A stretch of 64,000 bases of DNA from an uncultured Faecalibacterium sp. (GCA_934511465.1 CAKSWG010000001.1:62001-126000); one strand, 5' to 3'. Numbered from the stretch's first letter, positions 41,227-50,071 are shown. Made by a program: numbers and translations. The notes: a model not told the origin generated them from the sequence alone.

Positions 41227-42213
41227 TTATTCGGCTTTTAAGGCATCCGCCGTTATCAGAAGGGCCTGTACTGTGTCAAGATCCACAGCATAGACGGAGC
41301 TGTTCCCTTCCACCATCATCCAGCAGCCATCGGCATTGCCGGCATAGCGCAGGGTCACGGTACCGCCGGCCGTTTTGGCCTGCACGGTGGCAAGCGGTGC
41401 ATTAAACCCGTAGGCAGACGGGTCGGCGCCGGTCTCCTGTGCCGAAACGTAACCGCTGACAGCCGAAAGGATGCTCTGCACCTTGGTATCGTCCAGCTGC
41501 GTGTCCGGTTCATCGGCCAGCCGCCACACAGTCTGGTAGGCGGCAGAACTCTCCGAGGAAGCATCTCCCGTGTCGCTGTCCGTTTCCGCCGGTTCCGAGA
41601 CAGCGTTCAGGGAGACCGTATCGTCCCCCGCCGTGATGGAAATGCTTTCCAGTGCGGAAGCCGTGAGCCCCGCCGGGTTGAACGCACCAAAGAGGTCCGT
41701 TTTGGTCAGCTCAAAGCAGGCGGCCTTGTTGCCGGAGACCGTGTAAACGGCGTCGTCGCCTGCTTTCTGCACGTACAGGTCCCCTGTGACCGGGTTCTGC
41801 GTGCCAAAGGCAAAGGTGTTCGTCTCGTCTGCTGCCGTCACCGTGACCGTAACAGCCGGGTCTGCAAGGCCGTAGTCCTCACCGGGCTGCGCGGTGAGCT
41901 GGCGCTTCGCGTTCAGCGCAGAGAGCGCCGTGACCATGGTGTTGCAGGCGGATGCATCCAGATGGTAATCCGGGTCGTCGGCCAGCGTCCAGCTGCCGGG
42001 ATCATAATTCAAGGTAAGGGTCTCGCCGCTGTAGGTGTACCGGATGCTGGTCACATCGCCTGCCGCAAAGGAAGAGAGCACGATACTGCCCTCTGTGGCA
42101 GCGCTGGAAGCCGCTTTTTCCTTTGCATTGCTGCGGGTGACGAGCCACAGCAGCCCGCCCAGCAGCACCACCAGCAGCAGAAGCACGGCCAGCGTGCGCA
42201 GTTTTGTTTTCAT
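41227..42213 (-). CDS. DUF4340 domain membrane protein of a Gld-type ABC system
   Basis: 328 residues: a signal anchor (LAVLLLLVVLLGGLLWLVT) and an extracytoplasmic DUF4340 domain (WTLADDPDYHLDASACNTMVTALS; later a second similar segment VWRLADEPDTQLDDTKVQSI). DUF4340 proteins accompany GldG-like ABC subunits. The two WxLADxPDxxLD segments show an internal duplication. Its job is unknown; linkage suggests a part of the exporter. It is the last gene of the four-gene operon 45515-41227. Confidence 0.85.
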   Translation of the reverse strand: MKTKLRTLAVLLLLVVLLGGLLWLVTRSNAKEKAASSAATEGSIVLSSFAAGDVTSIRYTYSGETLTLNYDPGSWTLADDPDYHLDASACNTMVTALSALNAKRQLTAQPGEDYGLADPAVTVTVTAADETNTFAFGTQNPVTGDLYVQKAGDDAVYTVSGNKAACFELTKTDLFGAFNPAGLTASALESISITAGDDTVSLNAVSEPAETDSDTGDASSESSAAYQTVWRLADEPDTQLDDTKVQSILSAVSGYVSAQETGADPSAYGFNAPLATVQAKTAGGTVTLRYAGNADGCWMMVEGNSSVYAVDLDTVQALLITADALKAE

Positions 42214-42225
42214 GCTGCGTCCCCC

Positions 42226-43656
42226 TTATCTGCGGCGGCGCAGCAGCACCACCACAGCGCCCGCAATGAGCATCGCCGCAGGCAGCACGAACACGAACAC
42301 CATGCCCAGCGTCACAGACATGGATGCCGCCACCGTGATGGGCGCTGCTTCCAACGCCTTGGTGTCGATGAGCAGGCTCTGCCCCACCAGCGATGCCGCG
42401 CAGCCCTGCAAGAAGGTCAGGTTGCCCGGGATGGACTGGTACACCTGCTCGCTGTCCACATTGGGGCAGCCCACCCAGATGACCTCGGCACCGGTGTCCT
42501 CATTGCGCGCCCACACGGCCAGCGAGAAGGGACCGTCCGTATCGCCGGATTCTTTGGCGGTGGTAGAGGATTCGTTGTAGTTCCGCTTGCTGTAGGCGTC
42601 CGCGGTGGTGTTGAGCAGAGGCTCCACCGTCACATTGTTCGTCTCGGTGACGGTAATGCCCTGTGCCACCGAGAGCATCACATGGCTGCTGCGGTTCACA
42701 CCATCCAAAGCAGCGCTTTCGTCGGTGGTGCCATAATCCGGGAACAGCGAGTACGGGTAGCCGTACAGTGCATGGCCGGTATCCCCCTCCACCACGATGC
42801 CCGGCTCACGGGCAAGGCCGAACTGTGCCATCACGGCGTCCAGATCCGGCGTTTCGGCAAAGGCGCTGGTGGTCAGCAGCACCTTGCCGCCGTTTGCAAG
42901 ATAGGTTTGCAGCTGCGCGATCTCATCCACAAGGCCGTCCGATGCAAAATCGGAAGAAGGTGCGTTGATGATCAGCAGATCACAGTCGTCCGGAATGGTG
43001 CTGGTGAGCAGGTCCAGCGGCTGCAACTCAATGTTTTGGGCTTCCAGCGCTTCGGTCAGCGAGGAAGTGGGGGCCTGCTCGCCGTGATTGGTGGTGTAGT
43101 AGGCATGGCTCTGCGCCGCAGCGGTCAGCTTGTAGATAGCAGAGCTGATCTGCTTTTCGCCGCCAAAGGTCACATTGGCCGAACCGGTGGTGTAGTAATC
43201 GGAGTAGTCATACTCGTAAAGCTCGGCGGCATCCAGCACCACACTGTTTTCACCGCAGACCACGATCAGGCTGCCGGTGGAAACATTTTCTGCACCGTAC
43301 TGGGCGGCAAAGGCCGGATAAAGGGCGGGGTCCTTCTGCTCCCAGTGGAAATGGCTGCTTGCGTCAGCATAGTGGTCCAGCAGCTTGCTGAGGATGGCGT
43401 CCTCGCTGCCGGTCTCGCAGAGATAGTAAACGGTCACGTCCTGCGTTAGGCTCTGCATCAGCTGGCTGGAGCTGTCGCTCAGGGTGTACATTTTGGCGGC
43501 GGAAAGGTCGAACTCCGTATACTTTTTGGGCAGTGCACCCACCAGCAGATTGACCAGCACCGCCAGCACGATGGCTGCGGCCAGAATGGCCGTGGAGTAC
43601 AGCCCGCTGCGGAACACCTTGCCGTTTGCAGAGGAAGAAAGCCTGAATTTTTTCAT
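42226..43656 (-). CDS. GldG-family ABC transporter auxiliary protein
   Basis: 476 residues. A transmembrane segment near the N-terminus (TAILAAAIVLAVLVNLLVGALP), a large extracytoplasmic domain with YYTTNHGEQAPTSSLTEALE and DLLIINAPSSDFASDGLVDE, and a C-terminal transmembrane segment with the basic end RRRR. This is the GldG type (ABC-type uncharacterised transport, DUF7088-like) that pairs with GldF and GldA. In Bacteroidetes these serve gliding; in Firmicutes the cargo is not known. Situated between the permease and the DUF4340 gene, with 12-15-base gaps. Confidence 0.85.
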   Translation of the reverse strand: MKKFRLSSSANGKVFRSGLYSTAILAAAIVLAVLVNLLVGALPKKYTEFDLSAAKMYTLSDSSSQLMQSLTQDVTVYYLCETGSEDAILSKLLDHYADASSHFHWEQKDPALYPAFAAQYGAENVSTGSLIVVCGENSVVLDAAELYEYDYSDYYTTGSANVTFGGEKQISSAIYKLTAAAQSHAYYTTNHGEQAPTSSLTEALEAQNIELQPLDLLTSTIPDDCDLLIINAPSSDFASDGLVDEIAQLQTYLANGGKVLLTTSAFAETPDLDAVMAQFGLAREPGIVVEGDTGHALYGYPYSLFPDYGTTDESAALDGVNRSSHVMLSVAQGITVTETNNVTVEPLLNTTADAYSKRNYNESSTTAKESGDTDGPFSLAVWARNEDTGAEVIWVGCPNVDSEQVYQSIPGNLTFLQGCAASLVGQSLLIDTKALEAAPITVAASMSVTLGMVFVFVLPAAMLIAGAVVVLLRRRR

Positions 43657-43671
43657 CTCATTTTCCTCCTC

Positions 43672-44544
43672 TCAGTTCCAGCGGCGTTTTTCCAGCCCTT
43701 GTGCGGTGAAGAACAAAAACAGCACCGTTACGGTGAGATAGTACACCAGTGCCGGGATGGAAAAATTGTTGTTGACGAATTCTTCAAACGGCGTGAACAG
43801 GCACAGCCCGCTGAGCACGGCGCTGAAAGCCTCGGTGAGCCAGCTGCTTTGCAGCAGGAACAATGCCGTCAGCGCCACACAGCAGCCTGCAAAGGTCAGG
43901 CACCCCAGCGTGAAACTGCGGGTGCGCAGACCGGCCACCACACTGAGCACCGCCGCGATCACGGTGAACAAGGCCAGCGCCACTGCGCTGCCGGCGGTGA
44001 ACAGGTTGCGCAGGCTGGGCATCATATAGGCCAGCAGCAGCGCAGCCACACCGGCCACGGCGGCAATGATCTGGTTCTCGGTCAGGCTGGAAAGGAACAC
44101 GCCGATGGCGATGGCCGCGCAGCCCATGAGGAAGTAGCACAAAAGGGCCGCAAAGTTTGCCGCTGTGGCCGTGCCGACGGCACCCAGTACGGCCAGAAGC
44201 AGGATCATGATAGCATCCACAAGGCACGGCAGTGCAAACATGACGCACAGTGCAAAGAATTTGCCCAGCACGATGCCCCACACGGATACCGGACTTGTGA
44301 GCAGAAGCTGGTCGGTACGGGTGCGGCGTTCTTCCGCAAAGCAGCGCATGGTCAGCACCGGGATATACAAAAGCAGCACAAAAATGGTGCGGTACAGCGT
44401 ATAATAGCCAAAGTCTGTCAGGCCGTAGCCCAGATTCAGAGCCACAAAATAGATGGCTGTTGCCACCAGCATAAAGGCTGTGAGCACATAGCCGATCATC
44501 CCATGGAAGCAGCTGCGGACTTCGCGCTTGAAAATGGCGGTCAT
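43672..44544 (-). CDS. ABC transporter permease (ABC-2/GldF type)
   Basis: 290-residue permease with about six transmembrane helices, beginning MTAIFKREVRSCFHGMIGYV and with the typical cytoplasmic loop RCFAEERRTRTDQLLLTSPV between helices. The start at ATG 44544 overlaps the ATPase stop by four bases (ATGA). The frame is open further upstream inside the ATPase gene, but no member is that long. Confidence 0.9.
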   Translation of the reverse strand: MTAIFKREVRSCFHGMIGYVLTAFMLVATAIYFVALNLGYGLTDFGYYTLYRTIFVLLLYIPVLTMRCFAEERRTRTDQLLLTSPVSVWGIVLGKFFALCVMFALPCLVDAIMILLLAVLGAVGTATAANFAALLCYFLMGCAAIAIGVFLSSLTENQIIAAVAGVAALLLAYMMPSLRNLFTAGSAVALALFTVIAAVLSVVAGLRTRSFTLGCLTFAGCCVALTALFLLQSSWLTEAFSAVLSGLCLFTPFEEFVNNNFSIPALVYYLTVTVLFLFFTAQGLEKRRWN

Positions 44545-45515
44545 TCGGTCTCTTCCTCTCCTTCTTTGGCGTTTGTGTCGGGTGCTTCCTCGGTCAGGGC
44601 AAGGAACACTTCTTCCAGCGTCTTGCTCTCCGCCGCAAGGGCCAGCACGGTGCATCCGGCCTGCGAGAGGGCGCGGGACACTTCGGCGCGGCGGTCGGCA
44701 GCGTCCACGCTTTCGGCTGTAAAGGCCACCTGCCCGTCGGCCTCGGACTCGATCTCTACCTTGCAGATGCCCGGGATGGCACCCACTGCCTTGAGCACGA
44801 TTTTGCCATTGCCCAGCACGGTGGCGCGCAGACGGCTGCCGGGATTCAGCGTTTCGGCCAGCTGCTCCGGTGTGCCCACGGCCACCAGATGGCCCTTGGA
44901 AAGGATGAGTACCTGGCTGCACACCGCCTGCACCTCGCTGAGGATATGGCTGGACAGAATGACGGTGTGGGTCCTGCCCAGTTCCCGGATGAGCCTGCGG
45001 ATCTCAATGACCTGCGCCGGGTCCAGACCCACCGTGGGTTCATCCAGAATGATGAGCTGTGGCGTGCCCAGCAGTGCCTGCGCAATGCCCACGCGCTGGC
45101 GGTAGCCCTTGGACAGGCTGCGGACGAGCCGGGGCAGCACCTCTTCCAGCCCGGTGCGGCGGGCAGCACGCAGCACCTGTTCTTTGCGCTCAGCTTTCTT
45201 TTTGACGCCTTTGAGCTCGGCGGCAAACTCCAGATATTCCCGCACGGTCATTTCCGGGTAGAGCGGCGGCTGTTCGGGCAGGTAGCCCACGCAGGCCTTG
45301 GCCTGCTGCGCCTGTTCCGGCAGGCTGAAGCCCGCCACCTTTACTTCGCCGGAAGTGGGTGCAAGGTAGCCGGTGAGAATGTTCATAATGGTGGATTTGC
45401 CTGCGCCGTTCGGCCCCAGCAGGCCAAAGATCTGGCCGTCCCCTACCGTGAAAGACAAGTCTTCAATGGCAGGATGCGTGCCGTATTTTTTGCTCAGATG
45501 CGATACTTCGATCAC
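44541..45515 (-). CDS. ABC transporter ATP-binding protein (GldA type)
   Basis: 324 residues: Walker A GPNGAGKST, signature LSKGYRQRVGIAQALL, Walker B LIILDEPTVGLDP, and a C-terminal extension of about 100 residues (ABC-2 accessory part) ending in acidic KEGEEETE. Start codon is GTG 45515, with GGAG eight bases upstream. First gene of the operon GldA-GldF-GldG-DUF4340. The substrate is unknown; a role in peptide, lipid or surface-protein export is possible. Confidence 0.92.
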   Translation of the reverse strand: MIEVSHLSKKYGTHPAIEDLSFTVGDGQIFGLLGPNGAGKSTIMNILTGYLAPTSGEVKVAGFSLPEQAQQAKACVGYLPEQPPLYPEMTVREYLEFAAELKGVKKKAERKEQVLRAARRTGLEEVLPRLVRSLSKGYRQRVGIAQALLGTPQLIILDEPTVGLDPAQVIEIRRLIRELGRTHTVILSSHILSEVQAVCSQVLILSKGHLVAVGTPEQLAETLNPGSRLRATVLGNGKIVLKAVGAIPGICKVEIESEADGQVAFTAESVDAADRRAEVSRALSQAGCTVLALAAESKTLEEVFLALTEEAPDTNAKEGEEETE

Positions 45516-45656
45516 AGCAAACTCTCCTTTAAGCGTTATTTCAATGCTGGTATATTCTAGCCGGAAAATGTGTATTTTTTAAGACAATCCTGCCCGGCAG
45601 GGCCAAAAGAATTCTTAAGAATGATTAAGACGCCGCTTTTTGTGCCAAAACGGCAG

Positions 45657-45696
45657 CAAAAAAGCACCGCTCCCCCCAAAAGGAAGCGGTGCTTCG
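45657..45696 (-). terminator. Intrinsic terminator of rpmE
   Basis: AAGCACCGCT pairs with AGCGGTGCTT; on the minus strand a T-run follows. Confidence 0.85.
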
Positions 45697-45707
45697 AAAA
45701 ACCATAA

Positions 45708-45908
45708 TTACTTACGGCCGAAACGCTTGTTGAAGCGCTCAACACGTCCGCCGGTGTCAACCAGCTTCTGCTTGCCAGTGTAGAAAGGATGGCACTTGGA
45801 GCAAACTTCGACGTGGATCTCAGGCTTGGTGGAACGAGTCTTAATGACGTTGCCGCATGCGCAGGTGATGGTGCAGTCAACGTAGTTCGGATGGATACCC
45901 TGTTTCAT
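45708..45908 (-). CDS. rpmE: 50S ribosomal protein L31 (zinc type)
   Basis: 66 residues, [20 protein letters not shown]..., with [13 protein letters not shown] later and the basic tail [11 protein letters not shown]. The Cys set (DC...CAC...CSKC) makes it the zinc-containing form. ATG 45908 follows GAGGTG closely; the in-frame GTG further upstream is inside that site. Monocistronic. Confidence 0.97.
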   Translation of the reverse strand: MKQGIHPNYVDCTITCACGNVIKTRSTKPEIHVEVCSKCHPFYTGKQKLVDTGGRVERFNKRFGRK

Positions 45909-46025
45909 TCTTTTCACCTCATTTCTGGTTCTGACTTATCGGGGCCATATTGTAAATGTATGTGCCCATCACAACCTTCAATATCGGCTACCCCGTCGAG
46001 CGGCCTTGGAAACGATTGCCTCACT

Positions 46026-46053
46026 ATTATAGCACTATTTTGAAAGAATGCAA
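46026..46053 (-). promoter_or_regulatory. Promoter of rpmE
   Basis: On the minus strand TTGCAT (46048-46053), 16 bases, TATAAT (46026-46031) with TG extension. Confidence 0.75.
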
Positions 46054-46067
46054 GAGGAAATTTTCAT

Positions 46068-46316
46068 TTACTTGTAAATATCCCCGCGGTTTCCTGCCTT
46101 TGTCACACAGACCGTGATAATTTCTTCTTTCACCATATAAATGATCCGATACGTTCCCACCCGCAGGCGGTAATATCCGGTCTGACCTGCCATCGGCTTA
46201 ATATCCCCTTCCTCCGGCAGTTTAGCAATCGCTGCCATGATCCGCATGCGCTGCGGCATCGGCTGCTTTGCAATAAATTTGAGCGCTATTTTATCGATCT
46301 GGATGTTCCACTTCAC
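46068..46316 (-). CDS. Type II toxin, RelE/ParE family
   Basis: 82 residues, MKWNIQIDKIALKFIAKQP..., with the RelE-type core GYYRLRVGTYRIIYMV (basic residues for mRNA or gyrase contact) and a C-terminal strand IITVCVTKAGNRGDIYK. Start codon is GTG 46316, overlapping the antitoxin stop (GTGA). RelE-like toxins cleave mRNA in the ribosome; ParE-like ones poison gyrase; this one cannot be assigned firmly from sequence alone, although the KAGNRGDIYK end is more like RelE (HRKDIYR). Confidence 0.85.
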   Translation of the reverse strand: MKWNIQIDKIALKFIAKQPMPQRMRIMAAIAKLPEEGDIKPMAGQTGYYRLRVGTYRIIYMVKEEIITVCVTKAGNRGDIYK

Positions 46317-46534
46317 AGTGAGACCCCCAGTTCTTTGCAGGCATCTTCAAAACTGACAAACTGGCCTTTTTCAGGGTCATTCTGGTAATCCTTCAAAAGC
46401 TTTTCGCAGTATGCATCATCTGCCGTTTCATCGGCATCCGCCATCAAAAGCCCCTGCATATAGGCCACAACATATGCCAATTTATACTCCGGCAGTTCAT
46501 CGGCCAGAAGTTCAAGCTGTTCTCTTGTGCTCAT
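46313..46534 (-). CDS. Antitoxin of the RelE-type pair
   Basis: 73-residue acidic protein, MSTREQLELLADELPEYKLAYVV..., helical in the N-terminal half and with an acidic C-terminal part (FVSFEDACKELGVSL) suited to cover the toxin. No clear DNA-binding fold is visible. GGAGG lies eight bases before ATG 46534. It is first in the operon and overlaps the toxin by four bases, the classical antitoxin-toxin order. Confidence 0.8.
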   Translation of the reverse strand: MSTREQLELLADELPEYKLAYVVAYMQGLLMADADETADDAYCEKLLKDYQNDPEKGQFVSFEDACKELGVSL

Positions 46535-46560
46535 TATGCATACCTCCATTCTTAAATTTT

Positions 46561-46589
46561 ATTATACGGTATTTCTTCACCCTTGTCAA
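46561..46589 (-). promoter_or_regulatory. Consensus promoter of the toxin-antitoxin pair
   Basis: On the minus strand TTGACA (46584-46589), exactly 17 bases, TATAAT (46561-46566): a perfect sigma-A promoter. Confidence 0.9.
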
Positions 46590-46613
46590 ATCAAAAATTC
46601 TTTTCCCTGCGTC

Positions 46614-46651
46614 AAAAAAAGTCCCCTGCACGTTCATGCAGAGGACTTTTG
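46614..46651 (-). terminator. Intrinsic terminator of the TRAP operon
   Basis: On the minus strand AAAAGTCCTCTGCATG-AA-CGTGCAGGGGACTTTTTTT. Confidence 0.85.
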
Positions 46652-46677
46652 CGGTTTTGCCTTATACCGTCAGGCGA

Positions 46678-48018
46678 TCAGTGGATGAACACCGGGCCCA
46701 GCGGGTTTGCAATGGGGCTGACGTAGCCGCCCAGCAGCTTGGGGATCGCCAAGCTGATATCGGGCACGAAGGTCAGCAGCAGCAGTGCAATGAACATGCA
46801 CAGGTAGAACGGCAGAGTAGCCTTGACCACCTTTTCCATCGGGCGCTTTGCAACGGCAGAGCCGATGAACAGCACAGCGCCGACAGGAGGAGTCAGCAGG
46901 CCGATGCCGCAGTTCAGGACCACGATGATACCGAACTGGATGGGATCGATGCCGATGGAGGTTGCGATGGGCAGCAGGATGGGAGTAGCGATCAGGATGA
47001 TGGGAGCCATATCCATGATGCAGCCCAGAACCAGGATAATCAGGTCGATCAGCAGAGCGATGATGTAGGGGTTATCGGTGACGCTGGTGATGGCATTTGC
47101 AGCCAGATCCGGCACATGCAGCATGGTGAGGCAGTTGCCAAAGACCGCAGAGGTAGCGATCAGGATCAGCACGATGGACAGGGTGTTCACGCACTCATCC
47201 AGCGCATGCCAGACGCCCTTCCAATCCAGACCCTTGTAGACGAACACCGACACGAACAGGGAGTAGATAACGGCGATAGCAGCGGACTCGGTAGCAGTGA
47301 ACACGCCGCCGACAACGCCGAACACAACGATGACGACCGCAGCCAGTGCCCAGATGGAAGTGCCCAGCTGCTTAACGAAGCCCTTGATGCTGAACGGAGA
47401 GCCCTTGGGGTAATTCTCCTTGACCGAGATGATGTAGGAACCGATCATCAGGACGATGGCCAGCAAAGCGCCGGGCAGATAACCTGCCAAGAACAGGCTG
47501 CCGACCGAGATGCCGCCGGCAGTGGTGGCGTAAATGACCATGTTATGGCTCGGAGGAACCAGCAGACCCTCGCAGGAGGAGGTGATGGTAACAGCGGTGG
47601 AGAAGTCGGCGTCGTAGCCCTGATCGACCATCATGGGGATCATGATGGAACCGATGGAAGCGGTATCTGCAGATGCAGAACCGGAAATGCCGCCGAAGAA
47701 GTAGGAGGCAACGATGTTGACCATTGCCATGCCGCCGCGCATCCAGCCCACACAGGCGTCAGCCAGAGCGATCAGCTTTTCAGAAATGCCGCCGGAGCCC
47801 ATGAGCACGCCCATGGTGATGAAGAACGGCACAGCCATCAGGCTGAAGGAAGAGATGCCCTTGACCATCAGACGGCAGACATCGGTCAGTGCCTGTCCCT
47901 GCACCATCAGGCACAGCACGCTGGAAAGACCAACGGCGTATGCAATGGGGAAACGCAGGAAGATCATTACAAAGAAGCTGACAAGAAGGACAATGATCGC
48001 CAGTGTCTGGACTGTCAT
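46678..48018 (-). CDS. TRAP transporter large permease (DctM)
   Basis: 446 residues with about 12 transmembrane segments, beginning MTVQTLAIIVLLVSFFVMIF and containing SGSASADTASIGSIMIPMM and GIGLLTPPVGAVLFIGSA, the two DctM hairpin signatures (substrate- and sodium-binding regions). Works with DctQ and DctP as a sodium-driven importer of organic acids. It begins one base after the dctQ stop. Members next to UxuA/UxuB commonly carry hexuronates or aldonates; that is inference here. Confidence 0.93.
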   Translation of the reverse strand: MTVQTLAIIVLLVSFFVMIFLRFPIAYAVGLSSVLCLMVQGQALTDVCRLMVKGISSFSLMAVPFFITMGVLMGSGGISEKLIALADACVGWMRGGMAMVNIVASYFFGGISGSASADTASIGSIMIPMMVDQGYDADFSTAVTITSSCEGLLVPPSHNMVIYATTAGGISVGSLFLAGYLPGALLAIVLMIGSYIISVKENYPKGSPFSIKGFVKQLGTSIWALAAVVIVVFGVVGGVFTATESAAIAVIYSLFVSVFVYKGLDWKGVWHALDECVNTLSIVLILIATSAVFGNCLTMLHVPDLAANAITSVTDNPYIIALLIDLIILVLGCIMDMAPIILIATPILLPIATSIGIDPIQFGIIVVLNCGIGLLTPPVGAVLFIGSAVAKRPMEKVVKATLPFYLCMFIALLLLTFVPDISLAIPKLLGGYVSPIANPLGPVFIH

Positions 48019-48019
48019 A

Positions 48020-48541
48020 TTACACTTCCTCCTTTACAAAAATGCTCTTGATGTGGTTGTACAGTGCCTCGATCTCGAAGATGATCATGGCAACACCGGC
48101 CAGAGGCACCGGGAAGTACATCCAGAAGCGGCTCAGCCAGGGCATGGACACGTAGAAGCCGCGGCCGCCCAGAGTGGTGGCATAGTTCCAGCCGACCACC
48201 ATCATGATGACGCCCAGAATGCACACGGCAAGATCGGCCAGAATGTCCAGCACCTTGACGGCGACCTTGGGCAGATACACGTCAAATGCGGTCATGCGGA
48301 TGTGGGCACCGCGGCGGATGGCCAGAGCAGCGCTCAGCACAGCCATGTAGCTCATGCAGGTCAGCACGACCTCCTCCGACCATGCGGGGTCCGGGATGAA
48401 CGAGACGTAACGGCCAATAACCGACATGGTGGTGATGAGGATATCCGCAATCAGCAGCAGCTTGCAGATAAACAGGACCACTTTGTAGGTGATGTCGTAC
48501 GCCGGCTTGATCTTATCCAGAGTGGTAAAGATTTTCGGCAT
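48020..48541 (-). CDS. TRAP transporter small permease (DctQ)
   Basis: 173 residues with four transmembrane helices and the DctQ pattern (VVLFICKLLLIADILITTMS, SWSEEVV-like WSEEVVLTCMSYMAVLSAAL, RRGAHIRM). It is a structural partner of DctM. Directly upstream of dctM; separated from dctP by a terminator-like hairpin. Confidence 0.9.
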   Translation of the reverse strand: MPKIFTTLDKIKPAYDITYKVVLFICKLLLIADILITTMSVIGRYVSFIPDPAWSEEVVLTCMSYMAVLSAALAIRRGAHIRMTAFDVYLPKVAVKVLDILADLAVCILGVIMMVVGWNYATTLGGRGFYVSMPWLSRFWMYFPVPLAGVAMIIFEIEALYNHIKSIFVKEEV

Positions 48542-48556
48542 AGGAATTCCTCCATA

Positions 48557-48604
48557 TAAAAACCCGGCGGGTCTGCGGGCGTATCCCGTAGTCCCCCGCC
48601 GGGC
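48557..48604 (-). terminator. Attenuating hairpin between dctP and dctQ
   Basis: On the minus strand CCCGGCGGG ... CCCGCCGGG followed by TTTTTATAT. Placed inside the operon, it would let dctP mRNA accumulate above the permease genes, a usual stoichiometry for binding-protein transporters. Confidence 0.7.
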
Positions 48605-48639
48605 TATGTACTATCTCCGAACAGAAAAGGCTTTTTCAA

Positions 48640-49728
48640 TTATGCCTTCATGTCCAGCAGCTGCTGATACAGCTCAGCCTGATCGGAGGTGTTCTCGCTG
48701 ATGACCTTAGCGCAGGCCTCCTGCCAGGGTGCCTTGTCGTCAACATCCACAACGTTGCAGCCAGAGCTTCTCAGCTCCTCCAGAACCTTGTTCTCAGCGG
48801 TCTCAGACAGGTCTGCGTTGAAGGCCTGCGTATCAGCACCAGCCTCCATGATGGCAGCCTGCTGGTTCTCGGTCAGCTTGCTCCATGCGTTATCGGTGAT
48901 AACAGCCTGAATAGCACCCAGAGTGTGGCCGTCCAGGATCAGGTTGTTGGCAACCTCGGGGAATGCATTGGACTTGTAGTTTGCGATGGGCTGCTCAGCA
49001 CCATCCACAACACCGGTCTGCAGTGCGCTGTACAGCTCACCGAAGGAAACGACGGTGGGGTTAGCGCCCAGACCCTCGACCATGCCGTTCATGACGGGGT
49101 CGTTGGACACGCGCAGCTTCAGGCCCTTGAAATCAGCAATGCCGGAAACAGGGTTGACCGTGAAGAAGTGACGGAAGCCCTCTTCGCCGTAGAAGACACC
49201 ACGAACGGGCAGGCCCAGCTCCTGAGGCTCGTTCAGGAACTCAGGTGCCAGATCGCTGTTGGCGAAGTTCCAGAAGTGTGCGCGGTTCTCGAAGGTGAAG
49301 GGGATGCTCAGCAGCTTGGACTTGTTGCAGCCGTAGCTGGTCAGTGCGAAAGCGGAGATACGGCTCATATCGATGGAAGTGGAGCCGCCCAGAATAGCGT
49401 CCAGAACATCGTTCTCGGAACCCAGAACACCGGAAGCCTGCACATCAATGACGACGGAACCGCCGGTCAGCTCTTCCACCTTCTCCTTGAAGTGGGTAGC
49501 GGTCTGGCCAACGATGGTATCCAGCGGGTTGACCTCGGCGTAGACCAGAGTCACCTTGGGATCGTTTGCGGCGGCAGCAGCATCACCAGCAGCTGCTGCG
49601 GTGGAAGAAGCTGCGGTAGAGGTGGAAGCAGCAGTAGAGCTGCTGGAACCACCGCAAGCGGTCAGAGCCAGAGCAGCGGCGGAAACACCGGCTGCTGCCA
49701 GAAAGCTGCGACGAGTGATCTTTTTCAT
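48640..49728 (-). CDS. TRAP transporter substrate-binding lipoprotein (DctP)
   Basis: 362 residues. The N-terminus MKKITRRSFLAAAGVSAAAL has a twin-Arg (RRSFLAA) and a lipobox LTAC with Cys25, followed by a Ser/Thr/Ala linker. The mature domain shows the DctP features GLKLRVSNDPVMNGMVE (Arg that pairs with the substrate carboxylate) and LYSALQTGVVDGAEQPI. First gene of the dctP-dctQ-dctM operon. A candidate regulator site and promoter are in front (49804-49870). Confidence 0.93.
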   Translation of the reverse strand: MKKITRRSFLAAAGVSAAALALTACGGSSSSTAASTSTAASSTAAAAGDAAAAANDPKVTLVYAEVNPLDTIVGQTATHFKEKVEELTGGSVVIDVQASGVLGSENDVLDAILGGSTSIDMSRISAFALTSYGCNKSKLLSIPFTFENRAHFWNFANSDLAPEFLNEPQELGLPVRGVFYGEEGFRHFFTVNPVSGIADFKGLKLRVSNDPVMNGMVEGLGANPTVVSFGELYSALQTGVVDGAEQPIANYKSNAFPEVANNLILDGHTLGAIQAVITDNAWSKLTENQQAAIMEAGADTQAFNADLSETAENKVLEELRSSGCNVVDVDDKAPWQEACAKVISENTSDQAELYQQLLDMKA

Positions 49729-49803
49729 AATAAATCGTCCTCCTTAAATTTCCGAAACAGCCCGGTCTGCACAGGACCCATCGGCTGTTCATTTACTGTA
49801 CAC

Positions 49804-49832
49804 ACTTTAGCAAATTTTTTTAAGCGAAACAA
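49804..49832 (-). promoter_or_regulatory. Promoter of the dctPQM operon
   Basis: On the minus strand TTGTTT (49827-49832), 17 bases, TAAAGT (49804-49809): weak -35, as expected for an activated promoter. Confidence 0.55.
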
Positions 49833-49840
49833 GGGCTTTC

Positions 49841-49870
49841 AAAAAATGTCCTGCTTTTTGAAAAAATGTC
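49841..49870 (-). promoter_or_regulatory. Two direct repeats upstream of dctP, candidate response-regulator site
   Basis: GACATTTTTT occurs at 49841-49850 and again at 49861-49870, i.e. exactly 20 bases (two helix turns) apart and eight bases upstream of the -35. This layout fits a dimeric AraC-type activator, and such a regulator is encoded next door (51079-51882). Confidence 0.5.
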
Positions 49871-49960
49871 GGAATATCTTTTGTGAAAACTGCTAAACGC
49901 TTTACTTTTCGTTTGTGCATCTTAGCTGAACAGATGGATACATTTCTGGATATCAGACGC

Positions 49961-50012
49961 AAAAACAAAGCACTGCATGCCTTTCCTTCTCAGAAAAAAG
50001 CGCAGTGCTTTG
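49961..50012 (-). terminator. Intrinsic terminator of the sensor operon
   Basis: On the minus strand CAAAGCACTGC pairs with GCAGTGCTTTG across a 25-base loop, then TTTTTG. Confidence 0.8.
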
Positions 50013-50071
50013 CCGTTCTTTATTTCGGTTTCCTAGTTTCTTTGCCCGTCTTTATCAGGCTTTGCCGCCGC

